Below are positions 34,941-45,722 of a stretch of DNA of 64,000 nucleotides, piece by piece (position 1 is the stretch's first letter; every line of letters starts with the position of its first letter). The translations under genes and the position numbers were made by a program. Under the pieces are notes generated by a model. That model ran no database searches and was not told the DNA's origin. It saw only the letters and a program-made list of their open reading frames with translations. Source of the DNA: Haliscomenobacter sp. (lineage in GTDB: Bacteria > Bacteroidota > Bacteroidia > Chitinophagales > Saprospiraceae); NCBI GenBank assembly GCA_016713275.1, contig JADJPL010000006.1, positions 62,001 through 126,000 of the forward strand. The letters run 5' to 3'.

Positions 34941-35327
34941 TCAGGCAACGGGAGGTTGAGGCGTTTCTTCCGGCTTGGCTTCACCGGCGGGTTGGTCCCC
35001 GTCTTTGTCTCCAAACCAATCTTTAAACCGGTCGCGCAATTCGCCCAGCTTTTCAGCCGCTTTTTCCTTTATTTCTTCCCAGTCGTCGCCCCACTTTTCA
35101 TTGGCTTTCTCTTTCAGCTCTTTCCACTCTTCGCCCAGTTCGGCGCGGAAGTCTTCGAGTTTTTCCCCCATGTTTTGGCTAAGGTGCTTCAGCTTTTCGA
35201 TTTGTTCCTGGAGTTCCTCTTTGGCTTCTTCGGAGGCTTCCGCCAACTTGGCCTGAAGTTCTTTCATTTTTTCCTGAACTTTGGTTTTCACTTCCTGGTA
35301 CTCCTGATTCAATTTTTCCTTGTCCAT
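34941..35327 (-). CDS. Charged coiled-coil protein
   Basis: A 128-residue, almost wholly helical protein of Lys/Glu heptads (LNQEYQEVKTKVQEKMKELQ, then EEAKEELQEQIEKLKHLSQN) ending in a short Pro-rich tail. No signal peptide or membrane helix. ATG at 35327 gives a clean coiled coil; the frame upstream is unlike it. Similar small proteins are frequent in Bacteroidota and of unknown function. Late-embryogenesis-like or YtxH-like stress roles are possible but unsupported. Confidence 0.6.
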   Translation of the reverse strand: MDKEKLNQEYQEVKTKVQEKMKELQAKLAEASEEAKEELQEQIEKLKHLSQNMGEKLEDFRAELGEEWKELKEKANEKWGDDWEEIKEKAAEKLGELRDRFKDWFGDKDGDQPAGEAKPEETPQPPVA

Positions 35328-35489
35328 TGTATGGTATTTTGAGTGAATAGGCAGCGCAGGAACTCCCTGCGTTTCAATGACAAATATACGGTTCTGGCAG
35401 CTTCGGGGCACGGTAAAAGATCATTGCCGGGATTAAATTATCGTTAACCTGGATTTTTTTGTAGTTTCCAATCGATTTTTAATCCAAAC

Positions 35490-36867
35490 ATGAAAAACGA
35501 TATGAAGAACAGAAAAATCCTATTGACGGAACAGGAGGTACCGGAGTTTTGGTATAACATTTTAGCGGACATGCCCAACAAACCCTTGCCTCCACTTCAC
35601 CCGGGCACTAAGGAGCCAATCGGCCCGGAGGCCCTGGCCCCGCTGTTTCCTATGGAGCTGATCAAGCAGGAAGTCAGTACTGAAAAATGGGTCCCCTATC
35701 CCCGACGCGGTGCGCGACGTGTATACGCTTTGGAGGCCCACTCCGTTGTACAGGGCATATGCGCTGGAAAAAGCGCTGGACACGCCCGCCAAGATTTACT
35801 ACAAATACGAGGGAGTGAGTCCTGCTGGCTCCCACAAGCCGAATACGGCGGTTCCCCAAGCCTATTACAACCAACAAGAGGGTGTCAAGCGGATCACCAC
35901 CGAAACAGGGGCCGGGCAATGGGGGAGCGCGCTTGCCTTTGCCTGCAACCTCTTTGGCATCGAGTGCGAGGTGTATATGGTTAAAATCAGCTACGACCAT
36001 AAGCCTTACCGGAAAATGATGATGAATACCTGGGGAGCCAAGGTATACGCTTCGCCAACCGACCATACGCAGGCCGGGCGCATGATCCTGGCGCAAGATC
36101 CCAATTCGCCCGGCAGTCTGGGCATTGCGATCTCCGAAGCCGTTGAACGGGCAGCTTCCGACGAGAACACCAAATATGCGCTCGGGAGCGTCCTCAACCA
36201 CGTGCTGATGCACCAAACGGTGATCGGCCAGGAGGCGTTGAAGCAGATGGAAAAAGCGGGCGATATGCCCGATATCGTGGTCGCGCCGTTTGGCGGGGGC
36301 TCCAACTTTGCCGGTATTGCCTTTCCTTTCCTTCGCCTCAACTTTGAAGAAGGCCGCAACATCCGCTGCATCGCTGCCGAACCGTCTTCCTGCCCCAAAC
36401 TGACGCGCGGCGTGTTCCGCTACGACTTCGGCGATACGGTGGGCATGACGCCCCTGTTGCCCATGTATACCCTCGGCCACAACTTCGTTCCGGCTCCTAT
36501 CCACGCTGGCGGCCTGCGCTACCACGGCGCCGGCGTCATCGTCAGCCAGTTGCTTAAAGACCAACTAATCGAAGCTCGCGCCCATGAGCAATTGGAATGC
36601 TTCGAAAGCGGCGTCCTCTTCGCCCGCACCGAAGGCATCATTCCCGCTCCGGAAGCAACCCACGCTCTTGCAACGGTAGTCCAGGAGGCGCAGCGGTGTA
36701 AGGAGGAAGGCGTGTCGCGGACGATTTTGTTCAACCTGTGCGGGCACGGCCATTTCGACCTCAAGGCATACGAGGATTATTTCGAAGGGAAGCTGGTCAG
36801 TCATGAAGTTACCCAAGGGGAGATTGAAGCTTCTCTGGCGCAATTGGATACGCCGCTGATCGGGTGA
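35490..36867 (+). CDS. TrpB2-type pyridoxal-phosphate enzyme (one frameshift)
   Basis: About 458 residues after correction. A member of the TrpB-like family (TrpB2), which resembles the tryptophan synthase beta subunit and works without a standard TrpA. It has LWRPTPLYRA, the PLP lysine in SPAGSHKPNTA, TETGAGQWGSALA, and the phosphate-binding PFGGGSNFAG. The frame breaks in the C4 run at 35693-35696: dropping one C gives KWVPIPDAVRDVYTLW, as expected. TrpB2 may make tryptophan from indole and serine or salvage indole; no other trp genes are near. Tandem with the tricorn-like protease gene 51 bp downstream, but with no functional link evident. Confidence 0.85.
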
Positions 36868-36918
36868 TAAGAAATAGAAATCATTAAACGACTTACAAAC
36901 CAAATCAACTGACTGCCA

Positions 36919-39900
36919 ATGAAACCCATCCTCTCTCTTCTTTTGAGTGCCGGGCTGTTTTTGCCTGGCTTAACGGCCCAAACGGGGTTTTTGCTCCGCC
37001 ATCCGGCCATTAACAAAAACGGATCGCTGGTCGCATTTTCTTATCAGGGCGATATCTGGACGGTCCCGGCCAGCGGGGGCGTAGCCACCCGGCTGACCAT
37101 CCACGAAGCGTATGAAAGCAACCCCGTGTTCAGCCCGGACGGCAACCGGATCGCTTTTTCCGGCGCCCGGTATGGCAACAACGACGTGTTCGTCTTGCCG
37201 GTTGAAGGGGGCACACCTACCCGCCTGACCTACCACTCCGCCTCCGACAACATCGCAAGCTGGACGCTCAAAGACCAGATCCTGTTTGCCACCAATCGGG
37301 AATTCCGCCAGATCGAACGCCCCGGCGAGGTGTTCTCCATCAGCCCGGAAGGCGGTACCGAAAAACGCATCCTCGACGCCGTCGGTCATGACCCGGCTTA
37401 TTCGCCCGACGGGCGGTTTATGGTCCTTGTGCGCGGCGATATCAATCCCGTTGCCAGGGAAGATTACAAAGGCCCTTCTAACCGGGAACTCTGGCTCTTT
37501 GATACCAAAACCAAAGCCTTCAGCAAATTGCCCGGTTTTGCCACCAACGACGTATTCCCGCAATGGGGCGGCAACCGGATGATCTACTTTCTGAGTTCCA
37601 ACACCGGCGTCTACAACCTTTACCGCCTGCGCATCGACGACAGTGGGAAACCGGTTGGAACCCCAGAGCAGCTCACCACCGAAAAAGAGGAATCCATCCG
37701 CTACTTCAATATCTCCGCAGACGGCGCCACGATCGTTTTCGAAAAAGACATGCACCTCTACCTGATGAAAGCAGGGAAGGGATCGGGGCAGCGGATCAAT
37801 ATTCAGCTCAAGGCGGATGAGCGCTTTGACCCCCGTCGAGCTAAAGACCCTTGCCAATGGCGGCGGCGAACTGGCCCTGTCGCCCAATGGCAAGCTGATG
37901 GCCTTCGCCGTTCGGGGAGAGATCTTCGTCAAAGAAGCAGACAAAGAGAAAAACCGCAGCGTCAACGTTTCCGAACACCCTTTCCGGGATATGGCGCCGG
38001 TTTGGTTGAACGATTCCACCGTCCTCTTTAGTTCCGACCGCAGCAACGGGAACTTCGACCTGTACCTCGCCCGTTCTGCCGATAAAGCAGAGGGCAATTT
38101 GTTTAAATCGCTTAAACACGAGGTCGTTCGTATGACATCTACCCCGGCAGATGAATCGAACCCTTCCATCTCTCCGGACGGGAAAAAGATCGCCTACATT
38201 CGCGGACGTGGCGCCCTGGTGGTGGCCGATATCGATTCCACCGGCAAGATGTCCAACGAAAAGATCCTCCACGATAGTTGGGACAGCCCCAGCGGACTGG
38301 CCTGGAGCCCCGACAGCAAATGGGTGGCCTACGCAGTCAGCGATTTGTATTTCAACCAGGAGGTGTTTATCCACGCCGCAGATAATTCCTCCAAACCGGT
38401 GAACGTGACGATGCACCCCCGCACCGACGGGCAGCCCGTGTGGAGCGCCGACGGGTCCAAACTGGGCTTTATCTCAGCCCGTAACAACCGCAACAACGAC
38501 GTGTGGTTCGTCTGGCTAAAGAAAGAAGACTGGGAAAAAAGCGCCCAGGACTGGCAGGAAATGGACAAGCCAGAAACCCCGGCGCCTGCCAAGGGAGGGA
38601 AACAAGAAGCCAAACCGATCAAGATCGATTTCGAGAACATCCACGAACGCCTGGTCCAGGTGACCAGCTTCCCGGGAGACGAAGGTAACCTGGCGATTTC
38701 CAAAGACGGCGAAACGTTTTTCTACACTGCCAACAGCAGTACCGCCCGTGGCCGGGATCTCTACAGCGTTAAATGGAACGGAAGAGACCTTAAGGAACTC
38801 ACCAAAGGCGGCGCCAACCCTGCCCAGGTGATGATGGATAAGGAAGGAAAGTATCTGTATTTCCAGCGCATGGGCGCCTTTGCCCGCCTGGACTCCAAAT
38901 CGGGGACTCAGGAAAGCCTGCCGTATTCCGCTAAAATGGAGGTCGACTATCCGGCTGAACGGGTACAGGTCTTTGAAGAAGCCTGGCGAACCATCCGGGA
39001 TGGATTCTACGACCCCAACTTCCATGGGTACGATTGGAATGCGCTCCGGGAAAAGTACAGGGACCGCTGCATCCAGGCCAGTACTTCCAACGATTTCCGC
39101 GATATGTTCAACTTGATGCTGGGCGAGCTGAATGCCAGCCACATGGCGCTCACCGCCCCTGACCGCGCGGAAACGCAGCGGGAATCTACCGGCTTGCTTG
39201 GCACAGAGTTAGTGCCCGTCGATGGCGGCATGCAAGTGCAACGCGTCATCCCGGAAAGTCCTGCCGACAAGCAGGACAGCCAACTGATGGAAGGAGATGT
39301 GATCCTGGCCGTGAACGGCGAGTCTGTAAGCCAGGGCGCCAATTTTTACGCCTTGCTCAACGGGCAGGTAAACGAGAAAGTCTTGCTCCAGGTACGCAAC
39401 GCGGCCGGGCAGACCCGGGAAGTGACCATCCGCCCGACCGCCAGCCTGGGCAACCAACTATATCAGGAATGGGTGGACAACCGCAAAGAACTGGTGGCCA
39501 AATATTCCAACGGCCGCCTGGGGTATATCCACATCCGGGGCATGGACATGCCGAGCTTTGAAGTGGTGGAGCGGGAGTTCACGGCCGCAGGCTACGGCAA
39601 GGAAGGGCTCATCATCGATGTGCGGTAAAACGGCGGCGGTTCCACGACCGATTACCTCATGGCCGTGCTGAACTACAAGCAGCATGCCTATACCGTACCC
39701 CGCGGCGCCAGCGACGACCTGGAGCGCGACAAGCTGAAATTCCGGGATTACTACCCCGTTGGCGAGCGCCTGGTATTTGCCGCCTGGCTAAAGCCTTCCA
39801 TCGCCATGTGCAACGAGGGGAGCTACTCCAACGCGGAGATCTTCTCGCACGCGTATAAGACCCTGGGCATCGGGAAACTGGTCGGCCAGCCTACCAACGG

Positions 39901-40123
39901 CTCGGTCATCTCCACCGGAGGCCGGGGGCTGCTCGATGGCTCCTTCGTGCGCCTGCCAGGACGGGCTTGGTTTACGAAAGCAACGGATAAAAACCAGGAG
40001 CTGGGCCCAGCCGTTCCGGACGTGATCGTGGAGAATACCCCCGACTGGATCGCCCGCGACGTTGACCAGCAGCTAAAAGCCGCTGTGGAAACGCTGTTGA
40101 AGGATATTGATAGTAAGAAATAG
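36919..40123 (+). CDS. Tricorn-type protease homolog (one frameshift, one nonsense codon)
   Basis: About 1067 residues after correction. After a signal peptide (LLLSAGLFLPGLTAQTG) come two beta-propellers of TolB-like repeats (for example SPDGNRIAFSGARYG). A tricorn C1 domain carries GELNASHM (catalytic His). Then come a PDZ-like domain (ESPADKQDSQLMEGDVIL) and a C2 domain with NEGSYSNAEIFSHA (probable nucleophile Ser). Such proteases degrade peptides. An extra C in the run at 37830-37834 shifts the frame; correcting it gives DERFDPVELKTLANGGGEL. A TAA at 39626-39628 interrupts DVR-x-NGGGSTTDY, where a residue such as Tyr is expected. Both could be errors or show real loss. Confidence 0.82.
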
Positions 40124-40128
40124 GGCAC

Positions 40129-40191
40129 GAGGCGGAGCCTCGCGCCAGCGTGAGAATAGCCTGTCCAGACCGTAGCGTCTGGACAGGCTAT
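40129..40191. repeat. Two hairpins after the tricorn-like gene
   Basis: GAGGCGGAGCCTC (40129-40141) is also found at 58823-58835 and 58852-58864, and partly at 33804-33814. A second, perfect 15-bp stem ATAGCCTGTCCAGAC (40156-40170) pairs with 40177-40191 around a six-base loop. The convergent gap 40124-40329 holds no gene. Confidence 0.75.
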
Positions 40192-40329
40192 CGTTGGTGT
40201 ATACTTCGCGCCTCGCCGGCAAAAAGTGCTTGGGGTTGCGTTAAAAGACCTTTTTCCCTGGCGGCCAAAAATAAAGTTTCATGCCGGTGGCAAAGAACCG
40301 TCTTTTGGAACAGGCTCCCCTGCATCGAC

Positions 40330-42603
40330 TTACCTTACCAACGTTACATCGCCACTTAGAATTTCGGTGAATTTTTTCCCATTTCGCCGGTACCCTTCGA
40401 TTGCCGCTTTCCAAAGAAACACGCCGCTGTTGAGGGCCTCTCCTTTATACCTGCCATCCCAGCCCTGGGACTGGTCGTTGGTTTGAAAAAGCAAGGTTCC
40501 CCAGCGGTCGTAGATCCGCAAGTCCAGGCTAAGGATGTCCTCCCCGAACACCCGGAACGCATCGTTCACCCCGTCTCCGTTGGGACTGAAGGCGTTGGGC
40601 ACGAACCATTTGGTGGGGCACCGCTGGTAAAGGGTGAGGGTGTCACTGGCCGTGCAACCGTGTCGGTCCCAGACCTGAACCGTAAAAATCCCTTCTTCCA
40701 GAACGTCGAAGTAGGGGTCGGTGGCCCCATCTTGCCACCGGTAGGCGGCAAAATCTCCCGGAGCAAGCTGCATGGAAAAGCCTTCCAGATCCGGACAAAT
40801 CAGGGTGTCCGGACCCAGGTCGGGGGTTGGGGTGGGAACTACGTCAACCCTGGCTTCTGCCGGAAAGGTAGCGCAGCCCGACACATTGCCGGTAACCCGG
40901 TACGCGCCGGCGTCTTCCGGCCGGACACCCGCCAGATGAGGAAGCTGTTCGGGGCTGAAGTAGCCGTTGGGACCCGTCCATTCGTAGCGGGCCCCGGGAA
41001 GGTCGGTAGCGCCAAGCTGCACCCTTTCCCCCTGGCAAACCAGGAGGTCTCCGGTGGTTTCCAGGGCTTTGCGCAGGCTGATTTCCAGGTTTTTGGAGAG
41101 GGTTTGCTTTCGGTCCAGGCAGTGGTCGGTAATGGTTAGTTGCACCGGAAAGGTTCCCAGCCGGTGAAACGCCCGAAAAAATTTGGACGCCTGCACGGTA
41201 TCTCCGTTTCCAAAATCCCACACGGAGGAAAAACGCGGAGGCCGCAATCCCGTATCGAAAAACACGGTATCGTTGAGGCAGCCTCCTTCGGGAATGGTGT
41301 TGGCATTGATGGGGCGAAAACTGGCGCCCCCGCTGTATGCGTACGATTCCACGTTGCCATATCCATAGGCGGTGGCGATGATTCCGCACCCCGAGGAGAT
41401 CAGGGTATGCGCGCCGGCAGCCACCGGCAGCCTGGCGTAGGCAAAGCTTTTGCCTGGTCCGATGGTGTTAATGACCGTGCCCGGGGAGTTCAGCGGCTTT
41501 CCGTCGATGGTGATGAAGGCCGTGTCGGCGGTCAGGGAGATGAGGTTAATATAATTTTCGGTGATGGCTTCAAACGTGGAATTATACAGCGTCACGGTAT
41601 CCCGGATCTGCTCCAGGCTATTGAGGAATACCATGGACGGGTCGCCCACCCGGTGGCCGCTGCATCCGGAGCCTACGTTGTATTGCATCACGGCGATCGG
41701 CTTGTTGGAAGAAATATACGTGGCTTCCGATTTCCGGTACTCATAAAATGCGCCGGCATTTAAACGGACGGTATCAGTAGCCTGCCCCTGAACCAGGGCG
41801 ATCGTTTGGTTTTCGGAAGCCAGTATCCGGAATACGTCGAAATCCGTTTCGGCGTTGGGCACGGTGACAAACTGTTTTCCCCAGGTGCTTAGCGGGTACA
41901 TCTGCTCCAGCAGGTTGTCGCGGGCGCTGCAACCGGAGGGCACCTCCGTCCAGCTGGCGCCGGCAAAAAGGGCGAACGGTTTGTCGCTCTCCACGAACGT
42001 TCCCGTGAGGTCTCCCTGGGCGGATTGCGCCTGAACCTGGAAGGTCTCTCCGGGGTTTAGGCGAACGAGGAGCTGGTCGCCCGCTTTGCGCCCGCCTTGC
42101 GTATCGTCGCTGAGGCGGATGCGCACCTCGGTGTCGTCTTCTACCCCCACCACAATCAATTCGGAAGGGTGTACGATCCCGTTCTGATTATACCCTCTGT
42201 ACGTAATGGCATAGTACGCGCTGCCCAGGGAGTTGGCCGGCAAAACGACAGAGGCTTCCGAACGCATGGAATGGTATTGGTGCATATACACGGAAACGGG
42301 CAGGTTGGAACGCACCCGGATCCCGTTGGTTTGCCGGGTTTCCGAGCCGATGGTTTCCGCTGCCCCGGGGAGCCTGACCACCGTCACCTGGTTGGCTGCT
42401 ACCGAAAACGCCTGGCTCCAGTTTTGCAAAGGCATTTCCACCACGCCGCTGGTAGCATACTTGGAGGTAATCATGACCACCATGGCGTTGTTCCCCCGAT
42501 CCACGTGCTGCATAAACGCCAGATAAAAATCGGTCCCCTCGTTGGTCTGGGCCTGCAAGGCAATGGAAAACAACAAGCCAATGGCGACGGGTAACTTCCT
42601 CAT
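40330..42603 (-). CDS. Surface protein: IgGFc-binding-like, PKD and CHU_C sorting domain
   Basis: A 757-residue secreted protein. A signal peptide (MRKLPVAIGLLFSIALQAQ) is followed by about 400 residues resembling the bacterial IgGFc-binding domain (ATSGVVEMPLQNW, FVESDKPFALFAGASW, ISSNKPIAVMQYNVG). Then come a PKD domain (FSSVWDFGNGDTVQASKFFR), an Ig-like domain (RYEWTGPNGYFS), and a C-terminal gliding-motility-associated domain (VPNAFSPNGDGVNDAFRVFG to LNSGVFLWKAAIEGYRRNG). The last is the type B signal of the type IX secretion system. It is probably exposed on or released from the cell surface and may bind host or particle ligands; the ligand is unknown. Confidence 0.9.
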   Translation of the reverse strand: MRKLPVAIGLLFSIALQAQTNEGTDFYLAFMQHVDRGNNAMVVMITSKYATSGVVEMPLQNWSQAFSVAANQVTVVRLPGAAETIGSETRQTNGIRVRSNLPVSVYMHQYHSMRSEASVVLPANSLGSAYYAITYRGYNQNGIVHPSELIVVGVEDDTEVRIRLSDDTQGGRKAGDQLLVRLNPGETFQVQAQSAQGDLTGTFVESDKPFALFAGASWTEVPSGCSARDNLLEQMYPLSTWGKQFVTVPNAETDFDVFRILASENQTIALVQGQATDTVRLNAGAFYEYRKSEATYISSNKPIAVMQYNVGSGCSGHRVGDPSMVFLNSLEQIRDTVTLYNSTFEAITENYINLISLTADTAFITIDGKPLNSPGTVINTIGPGKSFAYARLPVAAGAHTLISSGCGIIATAYGYGNVESYAYSGGASFRPINANTIPEGGCLNDTVFFDTGLRPPRFSSVWDFGNGDTVQASKFFRAFHRLGTFPVQLTITDHCLDRKQTLSKNLEISLRKALETTGDLLVCQGERVQLGATDLPGARYEWTGPNGYFSPEQLPHLAGVRPEDAGAYRVTGNVSGCATFPAEARVDVVPTPTPDLGPDTLICPDLEGFSMQLAPGDFAAYRWQDGATDPYFDVLEEGIFTVQVWDRHGCTASDTLTLYQRCPTKWFVPNAFSPNGDGVNDAFRVFGEDILSLDLRIYDRWGTLLFQTNDQSQGWDGRYKGEALNSGVFLWKAAIEGYRRNGKKFTEILSGDVTLVR

Positions 42604-42707
42604 AGCGCGGATTGTATCCTAAGTTTCCTTATTTTTTGTCAAAATCCAAAGGATTTTTCCTCTTTCGGCACTTTTCCCTATTTTCACTCAATACGATTCT
42701 AAAACCA

Positions 42708-45640
42708 ATGTGCCGCCTTATGATCCGCCTTACCTCCCTCCTCCTCCTTGTATCCTCTCTTTCTCCCATGTTCTCCCAGCTCCCCACCGATAACTGGGCT
42801 TCCCAGGCCTTGCCCTGGCGCAATATCGGACCCGCCAACATGATGGGCCGCATCGCGGCGATCGATGCCCTGAATACCGACTACCGCCACGTGGTGGTAG
42901 CCTCTGCGTCGGGCGGGGTGTTCAAGTCGCTGAATGGAGGGATCACCTGGGAGGCGATTTTCGATACCTACGGGTTCTGCTCCATCGGGGCGGTGACGCT
43001 CAATCAATCCAACCCCAACATCCTCTGGGTGGGTACCGGCGAGGCCGTCAACCGCAACTCCAGCGGGTGGGGCAACGGCATCTTTAAATCGGCCGACGGC
43101 GGCGAAACGTTCCAGCACATGGGGCTGGAAACCACCCACCATATCAAAACCATCGCCGTGCACCCGTCTAATCCGGATATCGTGTACGCCGCCTCTCCCG
43201 GCCACCTTTGGGGGTATTCCGGCGACCGCGGCTTGTTCAAGACCACCGATGGGGGCAAGACCTGGCAAAAAGTAGGGGGCGGTTTGCCCAACGACGGCAA
43301 AACCGGCTGCTCCGACATCCTGTTCCACCCCAAAAATCCCAACATCCTTTTTGCCGCTTTCTACCAGCGCCTCCGCACTCCCTATACCTTTACCGGCGGC
43401 GGCCCCAATGGCGGCATCTTTAAGAGCACCGACGGCGGCAAAACCTGGCGGAAACTCGTCAAAGGCTTGGCCGCAGGGCCTTCCGGCAATATCGACTTGT
43501 CGATCCACCTCAAAAACCCCAATATCCTGGTCGCGCCTATGAAGCCGATCAACATATCCCGGAGGGACAGCCCGGCTCGGGCGTGTACCGCTCCGACGAC
43601 GGCGGCGAATCCTGGAAATTTCTCCTGAAACACCACATCCGCCCTTATTACCACGGGCAAATCGAAATCGACCCCCTCGACCCCAACCGCATCTACGTGG
43701 TGAGCCGCGATTTTCAGATCTCCACCGACGGCGGCAAGACCTTCAAGGAGCGTCGCTGGCAAACCGACGGCGGCGACGACCACGACCTCTGGATCGCGCC
43801 TTACGACAACCAGATTATGTACCTGGCCACCGACCAGGGGTTGCGCCTGACGGTCGACGGAGGCAAATCCGTCCTCTCGTTCAACAACATGGCCATCGGG
43901 CAGTACTATGCCATCGGCGCCGATATGCGCGACCCTTACTGGATCGTGGGCGGCTTGCAGGACAACGGCCTGTGGACCGGCCCCAGCAACAGCCGCGAGG
44001 TGCGGGGCATCCTCAACGAGCACAACGCCTGGGTAGGCGAGGGCGACGGGTTTTACAGCCAGGCCGACCCTACCGACCACCGCACCCTCTACCTCGTCAA
44101 CCACGTGGGGTTCGCCATGCGCCTGAATGCCGAAACCCGGGAGCATCAATTCATCACCCCCAATCCCGAAACCATCCTCAATTTCCGGGAATGGGCCGAT
44201 CCGCTTTTTCCCGATTACATGATCCGGTATACGATTTACCCGGGGGAGCATTGGTTTTATTACGGCGACGAAGAACGCCCCAAACTCCCGGCCCAGTTCC
44301 GCTTCAACTGGAACAGCCCCCTGGTGCTGTCTCCCAAAAACCCGCACACGATTTATTTCGCAGGGAACCATCTGTTTAAATCCACCGACCGCGGCCATAC
44401 CTGGCGGATTGTCTCGCCCGATCTCACCACCAACAACCCCGCCTGGCGCAACCCAAGTCAAAGCGGCGGTCTCTCGAGGAGCGTGACCGGCGGCGAAAAC
44501 CACTGCACCATCGTCACCGTCGCCGAATCGCCTTTGGACGAAGCCGTTGTTTGGGCGGGCACTGATGACGGAAATGTCCAGGTGACCCGCAACGGCGGCG
44601 TGCACTGGACGAACGTCGAGTCTCTGATGCCGGGCGCGCCGCGCTACGCCTGGGTGAGCCGCGTCAGCCCTTCTGCCCATCAGGCTGGCCGGTGCTACGT
44701 CAGCCTCGACAACCACCGCTACGACGATATGCACCCTTATGTCTACCGTACAGAGGATTTTGGCCGTACCTGGACCGATATCAGCGCCAACCTGCCCCGG
44801 GGCAGCAGCGTATACGTGATCCGGGAAGATCCTGTGAACCCGGACCTGCTCTTCGTCGGGCATGAGGGCGGGATTCATTTTTCCCTGGATGGGGGCAGCT
44901 CCTGGCTGCCGCTGATGAACAACCTGCCGACCGTAGCGGTGTACGACCTGCTCATCCACCCCCGCGAGGGCGACCTTATCGCAGGCACCCACGGGCGAAG
45001 TATCTGGATACTGGACGACCTCAGCCCGCTGAGGCAATGGCGCCCGGAATTGGCTTCCACTCCAGGTCATTTTTTTACCCCCAAAACGGCCACCAAATGG
45101 CTGGATATCAATACCGGCCGCAAGCAACCGTTCTTTGAATTCCGGGGAGAAAACCCTTATCCCGGGGCCAAACTGGATTTTTATCTGCCGAACGCGGCTT
45201 CCGGGGATACTGCGCTCATTACCGTCCGCGAACTGGCAGGCCCGCATACCTTCTCATTCAAAATGCCCGTCCAAACCGGACTAAACCGCGCCTTCTGGAA
45301 CTTCCGTCTGGAGCGCACCCCGGAGGAAATAAAGGAATACCAGAAACAGTTGGGGCGCGTCTTGAACCGCCTGGAACAAACCGTCCAGGCCGAGCAACAG
45401 AAAATCAGGCTGGGAGCAATCCGGGAGGATTGGTCTGCAGCCCGGACGCCCAGGGCATTGAACGAAGTCAGGGCTATGCTTCTGGAAGGGTTTACCGTAT
45501 ACGCAGAAGGCCCGGGCTTCTTTGGTAAAAAAATGGAGCCGCTGGAAGCAGGCGCGGGGAGCTACGAAGTCGAAATCGAGATCAAGGAGGCAAGGCTCAA
45601 ACAACTCCTGCACGTGCGGGAAGACCCGATGAAGCGCTAA
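42708..45640 (+). CDS. Secreted VPS10/sortilin-like BNR-repeat protein (one frameshift)
   Basis: About 977 residues after correction, with a signal peptide (LTSLLLLVSSLSPMFSQ). It is a ten-bladed propeller type with many Asp-box repeats (GGVFKSLNGGITWEAIF, GIFKSADGGETFQHM, GLFKTTDGGKTWQKVG, GVYRSDDGGESWKF). This is the sortilin/VPS10 or 'WD40/YVTN/BNR-like' glycosyl-hydrolase-related family frequent in marine Bacteroidota. The C-terminal 150 residues are a separate beta domain plus a helix. The frame breaks near 43546: one more base gives KPDQHIPEGQPGSGVYRS. No catalytic residues can be named. ATG 42708 or 42720 are both possible starts; both keep the signal peptide. Confidence 0.8.
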
Positions 45641-45722
45641 GTCAGGTTTAATTTACGGTTAAATCGTGGAACTGCTGGGTTAAACCGCGTCAATCGGGCT
45701 TACCTTGGGAGCCAAACCCCGA

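Noticed and set aside
35490..36867. Standard tryptophan synthase TrpB or threonine synthase
   Set aside because: Length and motifs (RPTPL, TETGAGQWGSA, GGGSNF) match TrpB2, and no trpA is near.
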